DNA of 64,000 nucleotides from Xanthobacter autotrophicus (GCF_043194295.1 NZ_JBAFVK010000018.1); one strand, 5' to 3'. Shown: positions 18,481 to 27,844, counted from the stretch's first letter. Notes: generated by a model from the letters alone, not told the origin. A program made the numbers and translations.

Positions 18481-19352
18481 CACAGCTTCTCCCGGCTGGG
18501 GGCGCGGCCCATGAGGCCCTGCGGCCGCACGATGAGGATGAGGAGCAGCAGGCCGTAGACGGTGATGTTCACCACGTCCGCGCCGATGAAGGAGATGGAG
18601 ACCACCTCGGCAAGGCCGATGAGCAGGCCGCCCAGCACCGCGCCCCAGATGGAGCCCATGCCGCCCACGATCATGGCGGCGACGCCCTTGAAGCCGACGC
18701 CCTCGCCCATGAAGGGCGACACCTGCTGGTAGTTCACCGCGAACAGGATGCCGGCGAGCGCCGCCAGCGCCGCCGAGGCGACGAAGAGCTGCGGCACCAG
18801 GCGGGCGATGTCGATGCCCATGAGCAGCGCGGTTTCCCGGCTCTCCGCCACGGTGCGGATGCGCCGCCCGGCGGCGGTCTTCGCCAGCACGAAGGACAGC
18901 GCGGCCACGATGCCCAGCGACAGCACCAGCGAGGCGAGCTGGGCATAGCCGATGACGAGACCGCCGATGCGCAAATTGAGATCTGGCAGCAGCGCGGGGA
19001 ACGCCTGCTGGTCCGAGCCGAACTGAACCAGCATGAGGTTTTCCAGAAGCACCAGGAAGCCGAGGGAGGACACCAGCGGCACCTCCGGATCGCCGCCCTG
19101 CATGGGCCGGTAGGCGAAGCGCTCCACCAGCAGGGAGATGAAGGCGGCGGCGGCCAGCGCCCCGGCGGCGGCGAGCAGGAAGGGCCAGCCGGCCTTCATC
19201 AGCCCGAAGGCGAGCATGCCGCCCGCCATGAACAGGCCGGGGAGGGAGAAGTTGAGGAAGTTCAACACCCCGATGGCGAGGGTGAAGGCCACCGCCACGA
19301 GCATGTAGATGGCCCCGAGCATGAGGCCGTTGACGATCTGCTGCGCGACCAT
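18480..19352 (-). CDS. livH: ABC transporter permease (LivH-type)
   Basis: 290 residues, first gene of the importer operon. LivH hallmarks: NGLMLGAIYMLVAVAFTLAI at the N-terminus, LVERFAYRPMQ, TVAESRETALLMGID, and GGMGSIWGAVLGGLLIGLAE. About eight membrane helices. Start ATG 19352 with the operon promoter expected in the 434-bp gap upstream. Confidence 0.92.
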   Translation of the reverse strand: MVAQQIVNGLMLGAIYMLVAVAFTLAIGVLNFLNFSLPGLFMAGGMLAFGLMKAGWPFLLAAAGALAAAAFISLLVERFAYRPMQGGDPEVPLVSSLGFLVLLENLMLVQFGSDQQAFPALLPDLNLRIGGLVIGYAQLASLVLSLGIVAALSFVLAKTAAGRRIRTVAESRETALLMGIDIARLVPQLFVASAALAALAGILFAVNYQQVSPFMGEGVGFKGVAAMIVGGMGSIWGAVLGGLLIGLAEVVSISFIGADVVNITVYGLLLLILIVRPQGLMGRAPSREKL

Positions 19353-19786
19353 GGCGACGGGGCAACCTCGCTGGAACGCCGGGATGGAGCACCCGCCGGC
19401 CGCAGTCGCGACAGGCGAATTAGCTAATATACAAAGCTATCTTACTTTCCCATGCAAGCTGAAATTTCAGGCGGATTTCAGATTTCTGGCTGTCGTTCAA
19501 CGCGATAGAGCCGCACCAGATTCGTATCGATTTTGCAATAGGTTGCCATGATGAGGGAGGGGCACGCGCCCCCGGTCGCTGACGCCGTGGTAAGCTGCGG
19601 GGTGCCCAAGGGCGCGGCAGGGTGGCTGCACCGGCCTGGCATCCGCAATGGCGGTGGACCGCCGGCGGGAAGCGCCCGGCCTCGATCTTGCTATGGCCAT
19701 TTCAACCCATCGTCCGATGCCAGGGGTTGTCACAGCCCGACTATTTTTGTCGGAACCCGGACATTGGTCGTCACCGTGAGGTGGTC
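19353..19786. other. intergenic region between divergent livH and AAA+ gene
   Basis: 434 bp, AT-richer than its surroundings near 19420-19550, with no convincing gene. It must carry the liv promoter (minus) and the promoter of the AAA+ gene (plus). One inverted repeat at 19421-19439 is listed separately. Confidence 0.6.
19421..19439. promoter_or_regulatory. candidate operator upstream of livH
   Basis: Inverted repeat TAGCT-N9-AGCTA in an AT-rich stretch about 70-87 bp upstream of livH. The size and place suit a dimeric regulator such as the FCD-type GntR protein encoded at the operon's end, but no binding consensus is known for it. Confidence 0.3.
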
Positions 19787-21499
19787 ATGAAGCTCATCGT
19801 CGAACGTCTGGTCGTCGAATCCCTGGTCGAGGCCTTTCCCGATCAGGCGCACCTTCTGGCCCAGCCGCGCCTGTCCACCCGCATGGAGCTGGGGCTCGAT
19901 ACGCTGAAGCCGGACGAACTGGCCCACCTGCATGATCTCGTGCTGAAGAATGGCGGCACGGCCGTGCGTGGGCAGGAAGAGCAACTCGCCAACCTCGTCG
20001 GCGTGTTCAAGGACGAAGGCCGGCGCTTTGCCCCTGAGGAACTGGAAGACTTGGCCGGCGCCCTCGCGCTCTACTTCGTAAATTCATCCATCCGCGGCTG
20101 GCTGTTTCGCATGAATTCGGGTGGCAAGCCCGAGCCCTACCTCATCACCCGTCTCGACTACACGCCCCCCGGCGAGGAGGAGGCGGGCCGCGTCATCATC
20201 GAGCTGAAGGCCAACAATCGCGGCAAGGTCCATATGGAGAACCTGCTGATCCGCTCCAAGGATCTGCGCGGCCTCACCATTCCCGGAACGCTGGCGGCCA
20301 AGGGCTGGCTGATGGAGGACGCGGGCCTGCTCGCCTCCTTCGACGACCAACTGGTGCGCTATTTCGAGTGGCGCGCGCGCTACGGCCACCAGTTCTCCGG
20401 CAAGGGCACCGGCATCTTCGCCGAGGACCCCACCGCCAATCGCCGCGACACCGACTGGTCGCGCAAGTCGGTCATCGTCCTGTCCTCCTCGGGTTCCGAG
20501 GCGCGCCTGGTGAACGACGAGGAACTGCTCGGCGAGCGTACCCTGGGCAACGAGACCTCTGGCTTCTTCCTCGACAAGATCGTGAAGAAGGCGGACAAGC
20601 AGAACCTCTTCCACATGGCGGTGGACGAGGCGCTGAAGGCGGCGCAGGCGAACGTGCGCAAGGGCTCGTTCACCGAAATGCCGGTGCACCCGCTCATCCT
20701 CATGTTCCATCTGGAGCTGCACCATCACGTGTGGGTGCATGTGGATGACATCGCGCCCTACCAGTACCATCCCGAGCTGAAGCAGAAGCTGGTGCTGCCC
20801 CCCGAGCAGACCGACCTCATCGACATCCTCACCGCCGAGATGAACACGCTCATGGACGACGTGGTGGCGGGCAAGTCCGGCGGCACCACCGTGCTGTGCG
20901 CCGGCCCGCCCGGCGTCGGCAAGACCCTCACCGCCGAGGTCTATTCGGAGATCATCCAGCGCCCGCTCTACCGGGTGCATTCCGGCCAGCTCGGCCTCGA
21001 TGTAGCCCACATGGAACAGGCACTGAAGGATGCGCTCACCCGGGCCCAGCGCTGGGGCGCGGTGATGCTCATCGACGAGGCGGACGTCTACATCAAGCGC
21101 CGGCAGGACAACCTCACCATGAATGCGGTGGTGGGCGTGTTCCTGCGCGTGCTCGAATACTTCAACGGCCTGCTGTTCCTCACCACCAACCGGGTGGACG
21201 ATATCGACGAGGCCATCATCTCGCGCTGCATCGCGCTCATCAAATACCATTCGCCGGGGCCGGAAGACCGCCGCAAGATCTGGCGGGTGATGGCGGACCA
21301 GTTCGGCCTGCCGCTGTCGGACGAGCTGATCGGCAAGCTGGTGGTGATGTTTCCGGAAACCTCCGGTCGCGACATCAAGGGCCTCGCCAAGCTGGTGGCG
21401 AAATATTGCTCCCAGAAGAACGAGCCGCCCACCATCGACGCCTTCCGCCGCTGCGCCATCTTCCGCGCCCTCGACGTGCCCCCGGTGGAGGCGGCCTGA
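19787..21499 (+). CDS. AAA+ ATPase of unassigned function
   Basis: 570 residues from ATG 19787 (GAGGTGG about 3 nt upstream; an in-frame frame from 19622 looks uncoded). Residues 1-360 form a region with no family I recognise, opening with a charged MKLIVERLVVESLVE helix. The C-terminal third is one AAA+ domain: Walker A GPPGVGKTLTAE near 370, Walker B AVMLIDEADVYI near 428, sensor-1 FLTTNRVDDID and arginine-finger region ISRC. The insert-free core resembles the AAA domains of ClpX/FtsH/Bcs1-like remodelers. Stand-alone gene ended by a strong terminator. Likely a protein-remodeling ATPase; target unknown. Confidence 0.85.
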   Translation: MKLIVERLVVESLVEAFPDQAHLLAQPRLSTRMELGLDTLKPDELAHLHDLVLKNGGTAVRGQEEQLANLVGVFKDEGRRFAPEELEDLAGALALYFVNSSIRGWLFRMNSGGKPEPYLITRLDYTPPGEEEAGRVIIELKANNRGKVHMENLLIRSKDLRGLTIPGTLAAKGWLMEDAGLLASFDDQLVRYFEWRARYGHQFSGKGTGIFAEDPTANRRDTDWSRKSVIVLSSSGSEARLVNDEELLGERTLGNETSGFFLDKIVKKADKQNLFHMAVDEALKAAQANVRKGSFTEMPVHPLILMFHLELHHHVWVHVDDIAPYQYHPELKQKLVLPPEQTDLIDILTAEMNTLMDDVVAGKSGGTTVLCAGPPGVGKTLTAEVYSEIIQRPLYRVHSGQLGLDVAHMEQALKDALTRAQRWGAVMLIDEADVYIKRRQDNLTMNAVVGVFLRVLEYFNGLLFLTTNRVDDIDEAIISRCIALIKYHSPGPEDRRKIWRVMADQFGLPLSDELIGKLVVMFPETSGRDIKGLAKLVAKYCSQKNEPPTIDAFRRCAIFRALDVPPVEAA

Positions 21500-21529
21500 C
21501 CTCAACACCTGTTCCCCCGCGCGACCTTG

Positions 21530-21562
21530 CGCCCGTCCGGTCTCCGGGCGGGCGTTTTCTTG
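21530..21562 (+). terminator. intrinsic terminator after AAA+ gene
   Basis: Stem CGCCCGTCCGG / CCGGGCGGGCG (one G-T pair) with loop TCT, followed by TTTTCTT. Classic rho-independent structure about 30 bp after the AAA+ stop. Confidence 0.85.
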
Positions 21563-21584
21563 TCCGGCGAGGTTCAGTGCCGGT

Positions 21585-22475
21585 TCAGCAGCAGTTGAAA
21601 TGGACCGTGCCGAAGCCCGACACGTCGTAGCCGCCGAGATCGGCGGCGCGGGTCTCGAAGAGGGGCGCGCGGCAGAAGGCCACCAGCTTCTGGAACGGCG
21701 GATCGAAATAGGATTTTCGCCAGACCAGGAGATCGAAGCGCTCTTCCAGCAGAGGCAGGAAGTCCAGATTGTGCAGCCGCGCCGCAGCGGCGATGCCGAG
21801 GCCCACATCGGCGCGTCCGGTGGCGATGGCCAGCGCCAGGTCGGTTTCCGAGCGCTCGATGGTGTCCACCACCCGGAGGTCGGCGCGCGTCATCTTCTCG
21901 GCGGACAACAGCCGGTCCAGCACCAGCTCGCTGCCGGCTTCCGGCTGCCGCGCCTGGAAGCGCAGGCCCCGGACATCCTTCAGATTTTTCGGCGGGCGGG
22001 CGTTATCGGGCCGGTAGATAAGGCCGCGAACCCGCCGGGCCCATTCGATCAGCACCCATGGCTCGCGGCAGAAACGGCCTTCCACCGTACCTACGTTCCA
22101 GCCCTGGGCATCGGGGATGTGCAGGCCTACGGCGATGCATTCGCCCCGCTCGGCGCGGGCGAGCCCGTCGAGCGCGCCGTCGAGGAAGGCCGCGATGCCG
22201 GAGCGCGATTCGCGCAGCGCCCATTCCAGCAGGGGGTCGTGTCCGCCGGCGAGAATGAGCGGCAATTGGGCATGCTCGCCCGGTGCCGGGGCCTCGTCCC
22301 CCTCGCGCGCCTCGGGTGTTGCGCCGAGCCAGGTTTCGATTTCCTTGCGTGGGAAGAGGAGCTTGCCCGTCACCCGCCGGACCGGAAGGGTGCCCGTCGC
22401 CACCAGATCATAGACCTTCCGCTCCTTCACGCGCAGCAGCGCCGCCAACTCGCGGGTGGTGAGGAAATCCGACAT
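21585..22475 (-). CDS. HTH regulator with a molybdate-binding-like (PBP) domain
   Basis: 296 residues from ATG 22475 (MSDFLTTREL); upstream in-frame residues are not typical. N-terminal excisionase/MerR-like helix-turn-helix (residues 3-50: TTRELAALLRVKERKVYDLV, then LFPRKEIETWL). The rest resembles a periplasmic-binding-protein domain of the kind fused to HTH in one-component regulators that sense molybdate or tungstate (ILAGGHDPLLEWALRES, GLIYRPDNARPPKNLKD, GRADVGLGIAAAA). Divergent from mogA, which supports control of molybdenum cofactor or molybdate genes. The ligand is inferred, not seen. Confidence 0.8.
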   Translation of the reverse strand: MSDFLTTRELAALLRVKERKVYDLVATGTLPVRRVTGKLLFPRKEIETWLGATPEAREGDEAPAPGEHAQLPLILAGGHDPLLEWALRESRSGIAAFLDGALDGLARAERGECIAVGLHIPDAQGWNVGTVEGRFCREPWVLIEWARRVRGLIYRPDNARPPKNLKDVRGLRFQARQPEAGSELVLDRLLSAEKMTRADLRVVDTIERSETDLALAIATGRADVGLGIAAAARLHNLDFLPLLEERFDLLVWRKSYFDPPFQKLVAFCRAPLFETRAADLGGYDVSGFGTVHFNCC

Positions 22476-22860
22476 GCTCCGATGCACCGTCACGGGACAG
22501 ATCCGTAGAAAAAGACACGCTTCACCTATATTCACATGAATACGGTTTCGCGCGAAGTTCAATCTCATGCCAGGGGCCGACACGCCGGATACATCCGCCG
22601 GGGTGCCAATCACCGGCGCACCGGGATGCGATCCCCCCTCATGGGGCAAGGGACGGCTACCGTTGATATCCATCGCGGTGACACGCACCGAAGCTGCCCC
22701 CCAAACTTGGACACGCCATGTGATCCGGGGCTTGCATTTGAGCCCAGGTCACGCCAGCACAGGCGGGCCGCCCCGGAGCCGGATCGTTCGATCCGGCTCT
22801 CCCCGTCGAGGCCGGGGATGCGCGGCCAGCGCCTGCCCTCGCACGAACCGGATCTGTCCC
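22476..22860. other. regulatory gap between PBP-HTH regulator and mogA
   Basis: 385 bp with divergent promoters and no convincing gene. Contains a strong hairpin GAGCCGGAT / ATCCGGCTC (22776-22799, loop CGTTCG) about 60 bp before mogA; no T-run follows, so it may be a leader structure rather than a terminator. I looked for the conserved parts of a Moco riboswitch and did not see them. A segment at 22691-22716 resembles an insertion-sequence end (CTGCCCCCCAAACTTGGACA). Confidence 0.5.
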
Positions 22861-23394
22861 ATGTCGCAAGCCCGCATCGGCATCGTCACCATCTCGGACC
22901 GCGCCAGCTGCGGCGGCTATGCGGACCTCTCGGGGCCGGCCATCGAGGCGTGGCTCCGGCATGCCATCGCCAGCCCCTGGAGCGCCGACTATCGCGTCAT
23001 CCCGGACGGCTTTGAGAGCGTGCGCGATACCCTAATCGACATGTGCGACCACGCCGGCCTCGACCTCATCTGCACCACCGGCGGCACCGGCCCGGCCCCC
23101 CGCGACCTGACTCCCGAGGCCATGGCGGCGGTGATCGAGAAGCCGCTGCCGGGCTTCGGCGAGCAGATGCGGCGCATCAGCCTGAATGAGGTGCCCACCG
23201 CCATCCTGTCGCGGCAGGAGGCGGGGGTGCGCGGCAAGACCCTCATCGTGAACCTGCCGGGCAAGCCGGCATCCATCGCGGTGTGCCTGGCGGCGGTGTT
23301 CCCGGCCATCCCCTATTGTCTCGACCTCATCGGCGCCAAGCGCATCGAGACCGACCCGCGGGTTTGCGCCGCCTTCCGCCCCAAGGGCGCGTAG
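22861..23394 (+). CDS. mogA: molybdopterin adenylyltransferase
   Basis: 177 residues. Adenylylates molybdopterin before metal insertion in molybdenum cofactor synthesis. MogA/MoaB fold motifs: GIVTISDRASCGGYADLSGP at the N-terminus, ICTTGGTGPAPRDLTPEA at about residues 64-81 (active-site loop), LPGKPASI near 140. Start ATG 22861. Mo cofactor is relevant to molybdoenzymes such as formate dehydrogenase in methylotrophy; nitrogenase uses a different cofactor. Divergent from the molybdate-binding-like regulator. Confidence 0.95.
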   Translation: MSQARIGIVTISDRASCGGYADLSGPAIEAWLRHAIASPWSADYRVIPDGFESVRDTLIDMCDHAGLDLICTTGGTGPAPRDLTPEAMAAVIEKPLPGFGEQMRRISLNEVPTAILSRQEAGVRGKTLIVNLPGKPASIAVCLAAVFPAIPYCLDLIGAKRIETDPRVCAAFRPKGA

Positions 23395-23438
23395 AAGCAA
23401 GGGGCGTGAAGCCGGGCCCCGCCGTTGCGGGCTTTCGG

Positions 23439-24329
23439 TTACAGCACCACCACGCCGCGGTGCTTGGCCTCGTCTTCCGGCTCCACATGGATGGTGATGA
23501 CCGCGTCGTCCATGTCCTGCTCGAAGGCATGCTCGATGCGGTCGCAGATCTCGTGGGCCGCAGCCACCGTCATGTTTCCCGGCACCACCAGGTGGAACTC
23601 CACGAAGGTGATGCGCCCGGCATGGCGGGTGCGCAGGTCGTGGGCCTCGATGGCTCCGGCGGCGTGGGTCGAGACCAGCTCCTTGATGCGCGCCACCACA
23701 TCCGGCGGCGGCGCGGCGTCCATGAGGCCGCCGACGGATTCCTTCATCATCCCCCAGCCGGTCCACAGCACGTTGAGGGCGACGAGGCCGGCCAGCAGCG
23801 GGTCCAACTGCGGCCAGCCGGTGACCGGCACCAGCACAAAGCCGGCGAGCACGGCGGCGGAGGTGACCACATCCGACATCAGGTGCTTGGCGTCGGCGAT
23901 CAGGGCCGGCGAGCGATAGGCCCGGCCGACGCGCATCAGGATGACGTACCACACCACGTTGACAACGGTGGCCGCGCCGTTGAGCAGCATGCCCTTCACC
24001 GGCTGGTCGGGCAGGGTGGGATTCTGGAAGCCGTTATAGGCCTCGCGCATGATGGTGAGGGCGGCGATCACCACCAGCACCCCTTCGATCACCGCCGAGA
24101 TGTATTCCGCCTTGTGGTGGCCGAACTGGTGGTTGTCGTCGGCCGGCCGCGAGGACACCTGCAGCGCGATGAGCGCCGCGCCGGAGGCGGCCACGTTGAT
24201 GATGCTCTCCAGCGCGTCCGACAACAGAGCCACCGAGCCCGTCACCCACCACGCCAGCGTCTTGAGGCCCAGCACGATGATGCCGACGAGCACGCTCGCC
24301 GCCGCCACCCACAGCGTCTTGCGGCTCAT
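23439..24329 (-). CDS. cation diffusion facilitator family metal exporter
   Basis: 296 residues with six membrane segments and a cytoplasmic C-terminal domain. CDF hallmarks: LLSDALESIINV in TM2 (metal-binding Asp), FGHHKAEYIS, AKHLMSDV in TM5 (HxxxD site), and a C-terminal ferredoxin-like domain (RHAGRITFVEFHLVVPGNMTV split here). Proton-driven efflux of Zn2+, Fe2+ or similar is expected. Convergent with mogA; monocistronic. Confidence 0.93.
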   Translation of the reverse strand: MSRKTLWVAAASVLVGIIVLGLKTLAWWVTGSVALLSDALESIINVAASGAALIALQVSSRPADDNHQFGHHKAEYISAVIEGVLVVIAALTIMREAYNGFQNPTLPDQPVKGMLLNGAATVVNVVWYVILMRVGRAYRSPALIADAKHLMSDVVTSAAVLAGFVLVPVTGWPQLDPLLAGLVALNVLWTGWGMMKESVGGLMDAAPPPDVVARIKELVSTHAAGAIEAHDLRTRHAGRITFVEFHLVVPGNMTVAAAHEICDRIEHAFEQDMDDAVITIHVEPEDEAKHRGVVVL

Positions 24330-24664
24330 GTCCGACTCCTGTCCGTAAAAGGCCGGCGCCGCCGATATGCGTCGCGCATCGCCGTCCGCATCGCCCGCAG
24401 TCCGCGAGGACCTTCACCGCGGGTGCGGAAAGCGTGCCTGTGGAGCACCTTCCGACCGGGACGGATTGCCCGCCAGTTTGAAGCTGCGCAAATTCAATGA
24501 GTTGGGCGTATGCCCGGCCCGGAGCGATCCAGCAGCAAAACCGCTGCGCGCTTTTGCTGGAATTGCTCTAGCCTTTGGGGGGGTGCAGTGCAACGCCCAT
24601 GTGGTCGCTGGACCGCTCATCCCCGCTCGCCAGCCCGGCCGGCGCCGAGGCCGCTGCGGGCCCC
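24330..24664. other. intergenic region upstream of CDF gene
   Basis: 335 bp. It carries the promoter of the CDF gene (minus) and the 3' end of the DUF4239 transcript. A hairpin CAGCAAAA / TTTTGCTG at 24533-24559 could end the latter. No gene is supported here. Confidence 0.45.
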
Positions 24665-25468
24665 TTACTTCACCATGTGCTGCAAGGCCTTCTGCATGGC
24701 ATCTGGAGGTATTATTATAATTCCTTCGAAAGGGGTGCTCATCTCCAGGATGAGGAAGATGGCGCCGCCCAGGGAGAGGGCGCACAGCAGGAACACCGAT
24801 ACCGAAACCGCATTGATCGGTGAGAACAGCCCGAAGCTCATGAAGATGAAGGTGAGCCAGACAATCAGCACGACAGTGAAGATGGAGGGCACCTGGGTGG
24901 CGCTCTCCTCGATCAGCACCCAGCGCAGTGCCGACAGGGATTTGTAGCGCTCGACCGCCTCCGACCTGAGATCGTTCTGCTCCGGGGTTTTCGGGTCCAG
25001 GGCGCGGATCAGGCGCCCGACCTGGGACAGTCGCGCCTCGGAAACGTCGCTGGTGACGCGCACCTGGGTGGCTGGCCCGGTCCCGACCTGTCCGGGTTCG
25101 GCCGGCAGGGGTTCGATCTGCCCGGGCCAGGTTTCATCAAGGGCATGGCTTGTATAGGCGCGCAGGGCCGCGCGGGCGGCATCGGCGTCGGGCCCATAGT
25201 GCCGGAGCGCCACGTCGAGGGTAATGAGATAGGTGGCGTATTGCTGCACGTCGCGGCTGGTGGAATCGAAATTCCCCTTCACCGACGCGGTCATGAGGCC
25301 GAGGATCAGCGAGGCCATGGCCGCCACCATGCCGACCCCGAGCTTCACCGCCTCCTGGGTCTCCTTGGAGAGGTGCTGCTCTTTCAGCCGGCGCGACGCC
25401 CACATGCCGCCCATGGCACCGCCGAACAGACAGACAAAAACGAGCCCGGCGATGACCAGCGAATCCAT
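24665..25468 (-). CDS. DUF4239-type membrane protein
   Basis: 267 residues. One N-terminal membrane helix (residues 5-25), a second hydrophobic segment (about 45-65, VGMVAAMASLILGLMTASVK), a soluble helical section, then two C-terminal helices (about 195-245). The arrangement and the LILGLMTASVKGNFD motif match DUF4239 proteins, reported as bestrophin-like in some databases. Function unknown; an ion channel or stress role would be inference. Stands alone with ATG 25468. Confidence 0.8.
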   Translation of the reverse strand: MDSLVIAGLVFVCLFGGAMGGMWASRRLKEQHLSKETQEAVKLGVGMVAAMASLILGLMTASVKGNFDSTSRDVQQYATYLITLDVALRHYGPDADAARAALRAYTSHALDETWPGQIEPLPAEPGQVGTGPATQVRVTSDVSEARLSQVGRLIRALDPKTPEQNDLRSEAVERYKSLSALRWVLIEESATQVPSIFTVVLIVWLTFIFMSFGLFSPINAVSVSVFLLCALSLGGAIFLILEMSTPFEGIIIIPPDAMQKALQHMVK

Positions 25469-25611
25469 ACCCCTACCACCTCAGCACGTGGCGATGGCGT
25501 TCCTGGTGTCGGAACGGTCCGCGCCGATAGGTAGCGCTCCGGCGCGAGAGGTAAAGGGTCAATTGCGCCGGACGCAGCGTCAGCCGAGGCGGAACTCGGC
25601 GCCGGCCGGCG

Positions 25612-26460
25612 CTACTCCGCGGCCTTCACCGGCGCTTCGGCGGCAAGCTTGGCCTCGGCGTCTTCCTGCTGCTTCAGCACGTCGGGATGCGGCATGGACA
25701 TGATGTTGTAGCCGGAATCCACGAAATGGATCTCGCCCGTCACGCCGCCCGACAGCTCGGACAGCAGGTAGAGGGCCGAGCCACCCACCTCTTCGATGGA
25801 GACGGTGCGGCGCAGGGGCGCGTGGCGCTTCTGGTAATTGAACATGAGGCGGGCATCGGCGATGCCGGCCCCGGCCAGCGTGCGGACCGGCCCCGCCGAA
25901 ATGGCGTTGACCCGGATGCCGGCCGGCCCGTAGTCGGCGGCGAGATAGCGCACGGAAGCTTCCAGCGCCGCCTTGGCCACGCCCATCACGTTGTAATTGG
26001 GCATCACCCGGGTGGAGCCGCCATAGGTCAGGGTGACCAGCGACCCGCCGTTTGGCATCAGCGCGGCGGCACGCTTGGCGATCTCCGTGAAGGAGAAGCA
26101 GGAGATGACCATGGTGCGGGAGAAATTCTCCCGGCTGGTGTCGGCATAGCGGCCCTTCAGCTCCGACTTGTCGGAGAAGGCCACCGCATGCACCAGGAAG
26201 TCGATGGCGCCCCAACGCTCCTTGAGCGCCGTGAACACGGCGTCCACGCTGGCGAGGTCTTCCACGTCGCACGGCAGGAGGATGGAGGAGCCCAGGCTCT
26301 CGGCCAGCGGCTTCACCCGCTTGGCCACGGAGTCGCCCTGATAGGTGAAGGCGAGTTCCGCCCCCTGGCCGGCCAAGGCCCTGGCGATGCCCCAGGCGAT
26401 GGAATGGTCGTTCGCGACCCCCATCACCAAGCCACGCTTGCCCTTCATCAGGTCCTGCAT
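25612..26460 (-). CDS. fabI: enoyl-[acyl-carrier-protein] reductase (NADH)
   Basis: 282 residues from ATG 26460 (GAGAGGG upstream; TTG and GTG codons before it are less likely). Last step of each fatty acid elongation cycle. NAD-binding start MKGKRGLVMGVANDHSIAWG in residues 5-24; FabI active site Tyr146, Tyr156 and Lys163 (YNVMGVAKAALE); VRTLAGAGI substrate loop; GEIHFVDSGYNI near the end. A ~20-residue Ala/Glu/Lys-rich C-terminal tail extends past the core. Third gene of fabA-fabB-fabI. Confidence 0.95.
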   Translation of the reverse strand: MQDLMKGKRGLVMGVANDHSIAWGIARALAGQGAELAFTYQGDSVAKRVKPLAESLGSSILLPCDVEDLASVDAVFTALKERWGAIDFLVHAVAFSDKSELKGRYADTSRENFSRTMVISCFSFTEIAKRAAALMPNGGSLVTLTYGGSTRVMPNYNVMGVAKAALEASVRYLAADYGPAGIRVNAISAGPVRTLAGAGIADARLMFNYQKRHAPLRRTVSIEEVGGSALYLLSELSGGVTGEIHFVDSGYNIMSMPHPDVLKQQEDAEAKLAAEAPVKAAE

Positions 26461-26566
26461 CACCAACCCTCTCGCGTCTGAGACGCCGATAGCAGACCGC
26501 GCGGGCCGGCACCACGGGACGACCCTTCACCTTTCATGACCGACCCTGACCAGGGCGGTCGTCCGG

Positions 26567-27790
26567 TCACGCATCCACGTGCTTGAAGACCAGCGACGCA
26601 TTGGTGCCGCCGAAGCCGAACGAATTGGACAGCACCGCGCCGAGCTTCACATTGTCCTGCCGTGCGCGGACGATGGGCATGTCGGCGAACACCGGGTCCA
26701 GTTCCTCGATGTTGGCGCTCTCGCAGATGAAGCCGTTCTGCATCATGAGGAGGCAGTAGATGGCTTCCTGCACGCCGGTGGCGCCCAGCGAGTGGCCGGT
26801 CAGCGACTTGGTCGCCGAGATGGGCGGACACTTCTCGCCGACGCCGAACACCTTGCGGATGGCCTCGATTTCCGGCGGATCGCCGGCCGGGGTCGAGGTG
26901 GCGTGAGGGTTGATGTAGTCGATGGGCAGGTTCACGGTGGACAGGGCGAGGCGCATGCAGCGCTCGGCGCCCTCGCCCGAGGGAGCGACCATGTCGTAGC
27001 CGTCGGAGGTGGCGCCATAGCCGGCGACCTCGCCATAGATCTTGGCGCCGCGGGCCTTGGCGTGCTCCAGCTCTTCCAGCACCAGCACGCCGGCGCCGCC
27101 GGCGATGACGAAGCCGTCGCGGTTCACGTCATAGGCGCGGGACGCCTTGTGGGGCGTGGCGTTGAACTTGGAGGACATGGCGCCCATGGCGTCGAACAGG
27201 CTGGAGAGGGTCCAGTCCAGCTCCTCGCAGCCGCCGGCGAAGACCACGTCCTGCTTGCCATACTGAATCTGCTCGTAGGCGTTGCCGATGCAGTGGTTCG
27301 ACGTGGCGCAGGCCGACGAGATGGAATAGTTGACGCCCTTGATCTTGAACCAGGTGGCCAGCGTCGCCGATGCGGTCGAGCTCATGGCCTTGGGCACGGC
27401 GAACGGGCCGATGCGCTTGGGCCCCTTGGTGCGGGCGATGTCCGCCGCTTCCACGATGGTGCGGGTGGACGGGCCGCCGGAGCCCATGACGATGCCGGTG
27501 CGCGGGTTGGATACCTCGGACGGCTCCAGCCCCGAATCGCGGATGGCCTGGTCCATGGCCACGTGGTTCCAGGCGGTGCCGCCGCCGTGGAAGCGCATGG
27601 CGCGGCGGTCCACCACCTCTTCGGCGTTCAGCGTCGGCGCGCCCTGCACCTGGCAGCGGAAGCCGAGCTTGGCCTGATCCTCGGCGAAGGATATGCCGCT
27701 CTTGGCCTCGCGCAGGCTGGCGAGCACCTCTTGCGTGGAGTTGCCGATGGACGAGACGATGCCCATCCCGGTGACGACGACGCGCCGCAT
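26567..27790 (-). CDS. fabB: beta-ketoacyl-ACP synthase I
   Basis: 407 residues. Condensing enzyme needed for unsaturated fatty acid synthesis. Catalytic Cys161 (SISSACATSNHC), His in NPHATSTPAGDPPE and His in SLTGHSLGATG, C-terminal SNSFGFGGTNASL. Follows fabA by 54 bp and precedes fabI by 106 bp, the alphaproteobacterial fabA-fabB-fabI arrangement. Confidence 0.96.
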   Translation of the reverse strand: MRRVVVTGMGIVSSIGNSTQEVLASLREAKSGISFAEDQAKLGFRCQVQGAPTLNAEEVVDRRAMRFHGGGTAWNHVAMDQAIRDSGLEPSEVSNPRTGIVMGSGGPSTRTIVEAADIARTKGPKRIGPFAVPKAMSSTASATLATWFKIKGVNYSISSACATSNHCIGNAYEQIQYGKQDVVFAGGCEELDWTLSSLFDAMGAMSSKFNATPHKASRAYDVNRDGFVIAGGAGVLVLEELEHAKARGAKIYGEVAGYGATSDGYDMVAPSGEGAERCMRLALSTVNLPIDYINPHATSTPAGDPPEIEAIRKVFGVGEKCPPISATKSLTGHSLGATGVQEAIYCLLMMQNGFICESANIEELDPVFADMPIVRARQDNVKLGAVLSNSFGFGGTNASLVFKHVDA

Positions 27791-27844
27791 GTCAAATCCC
27801 CATTGGAAAGCAGCAATATGGCTGCGGATCGTGGCGGCGCCTTG

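Noticed and set aside
20084..21808. 574-residue minus-strand frame
   Set aside because: Lies opposite the AAA+ gene, whose Walker motifs are intact; no motif in the shadow frame.
22476..22860. Moco riboswitch before mogA
   Set aside because: A strong hairpin is present but the conserved Moco-motif segments are not seen.
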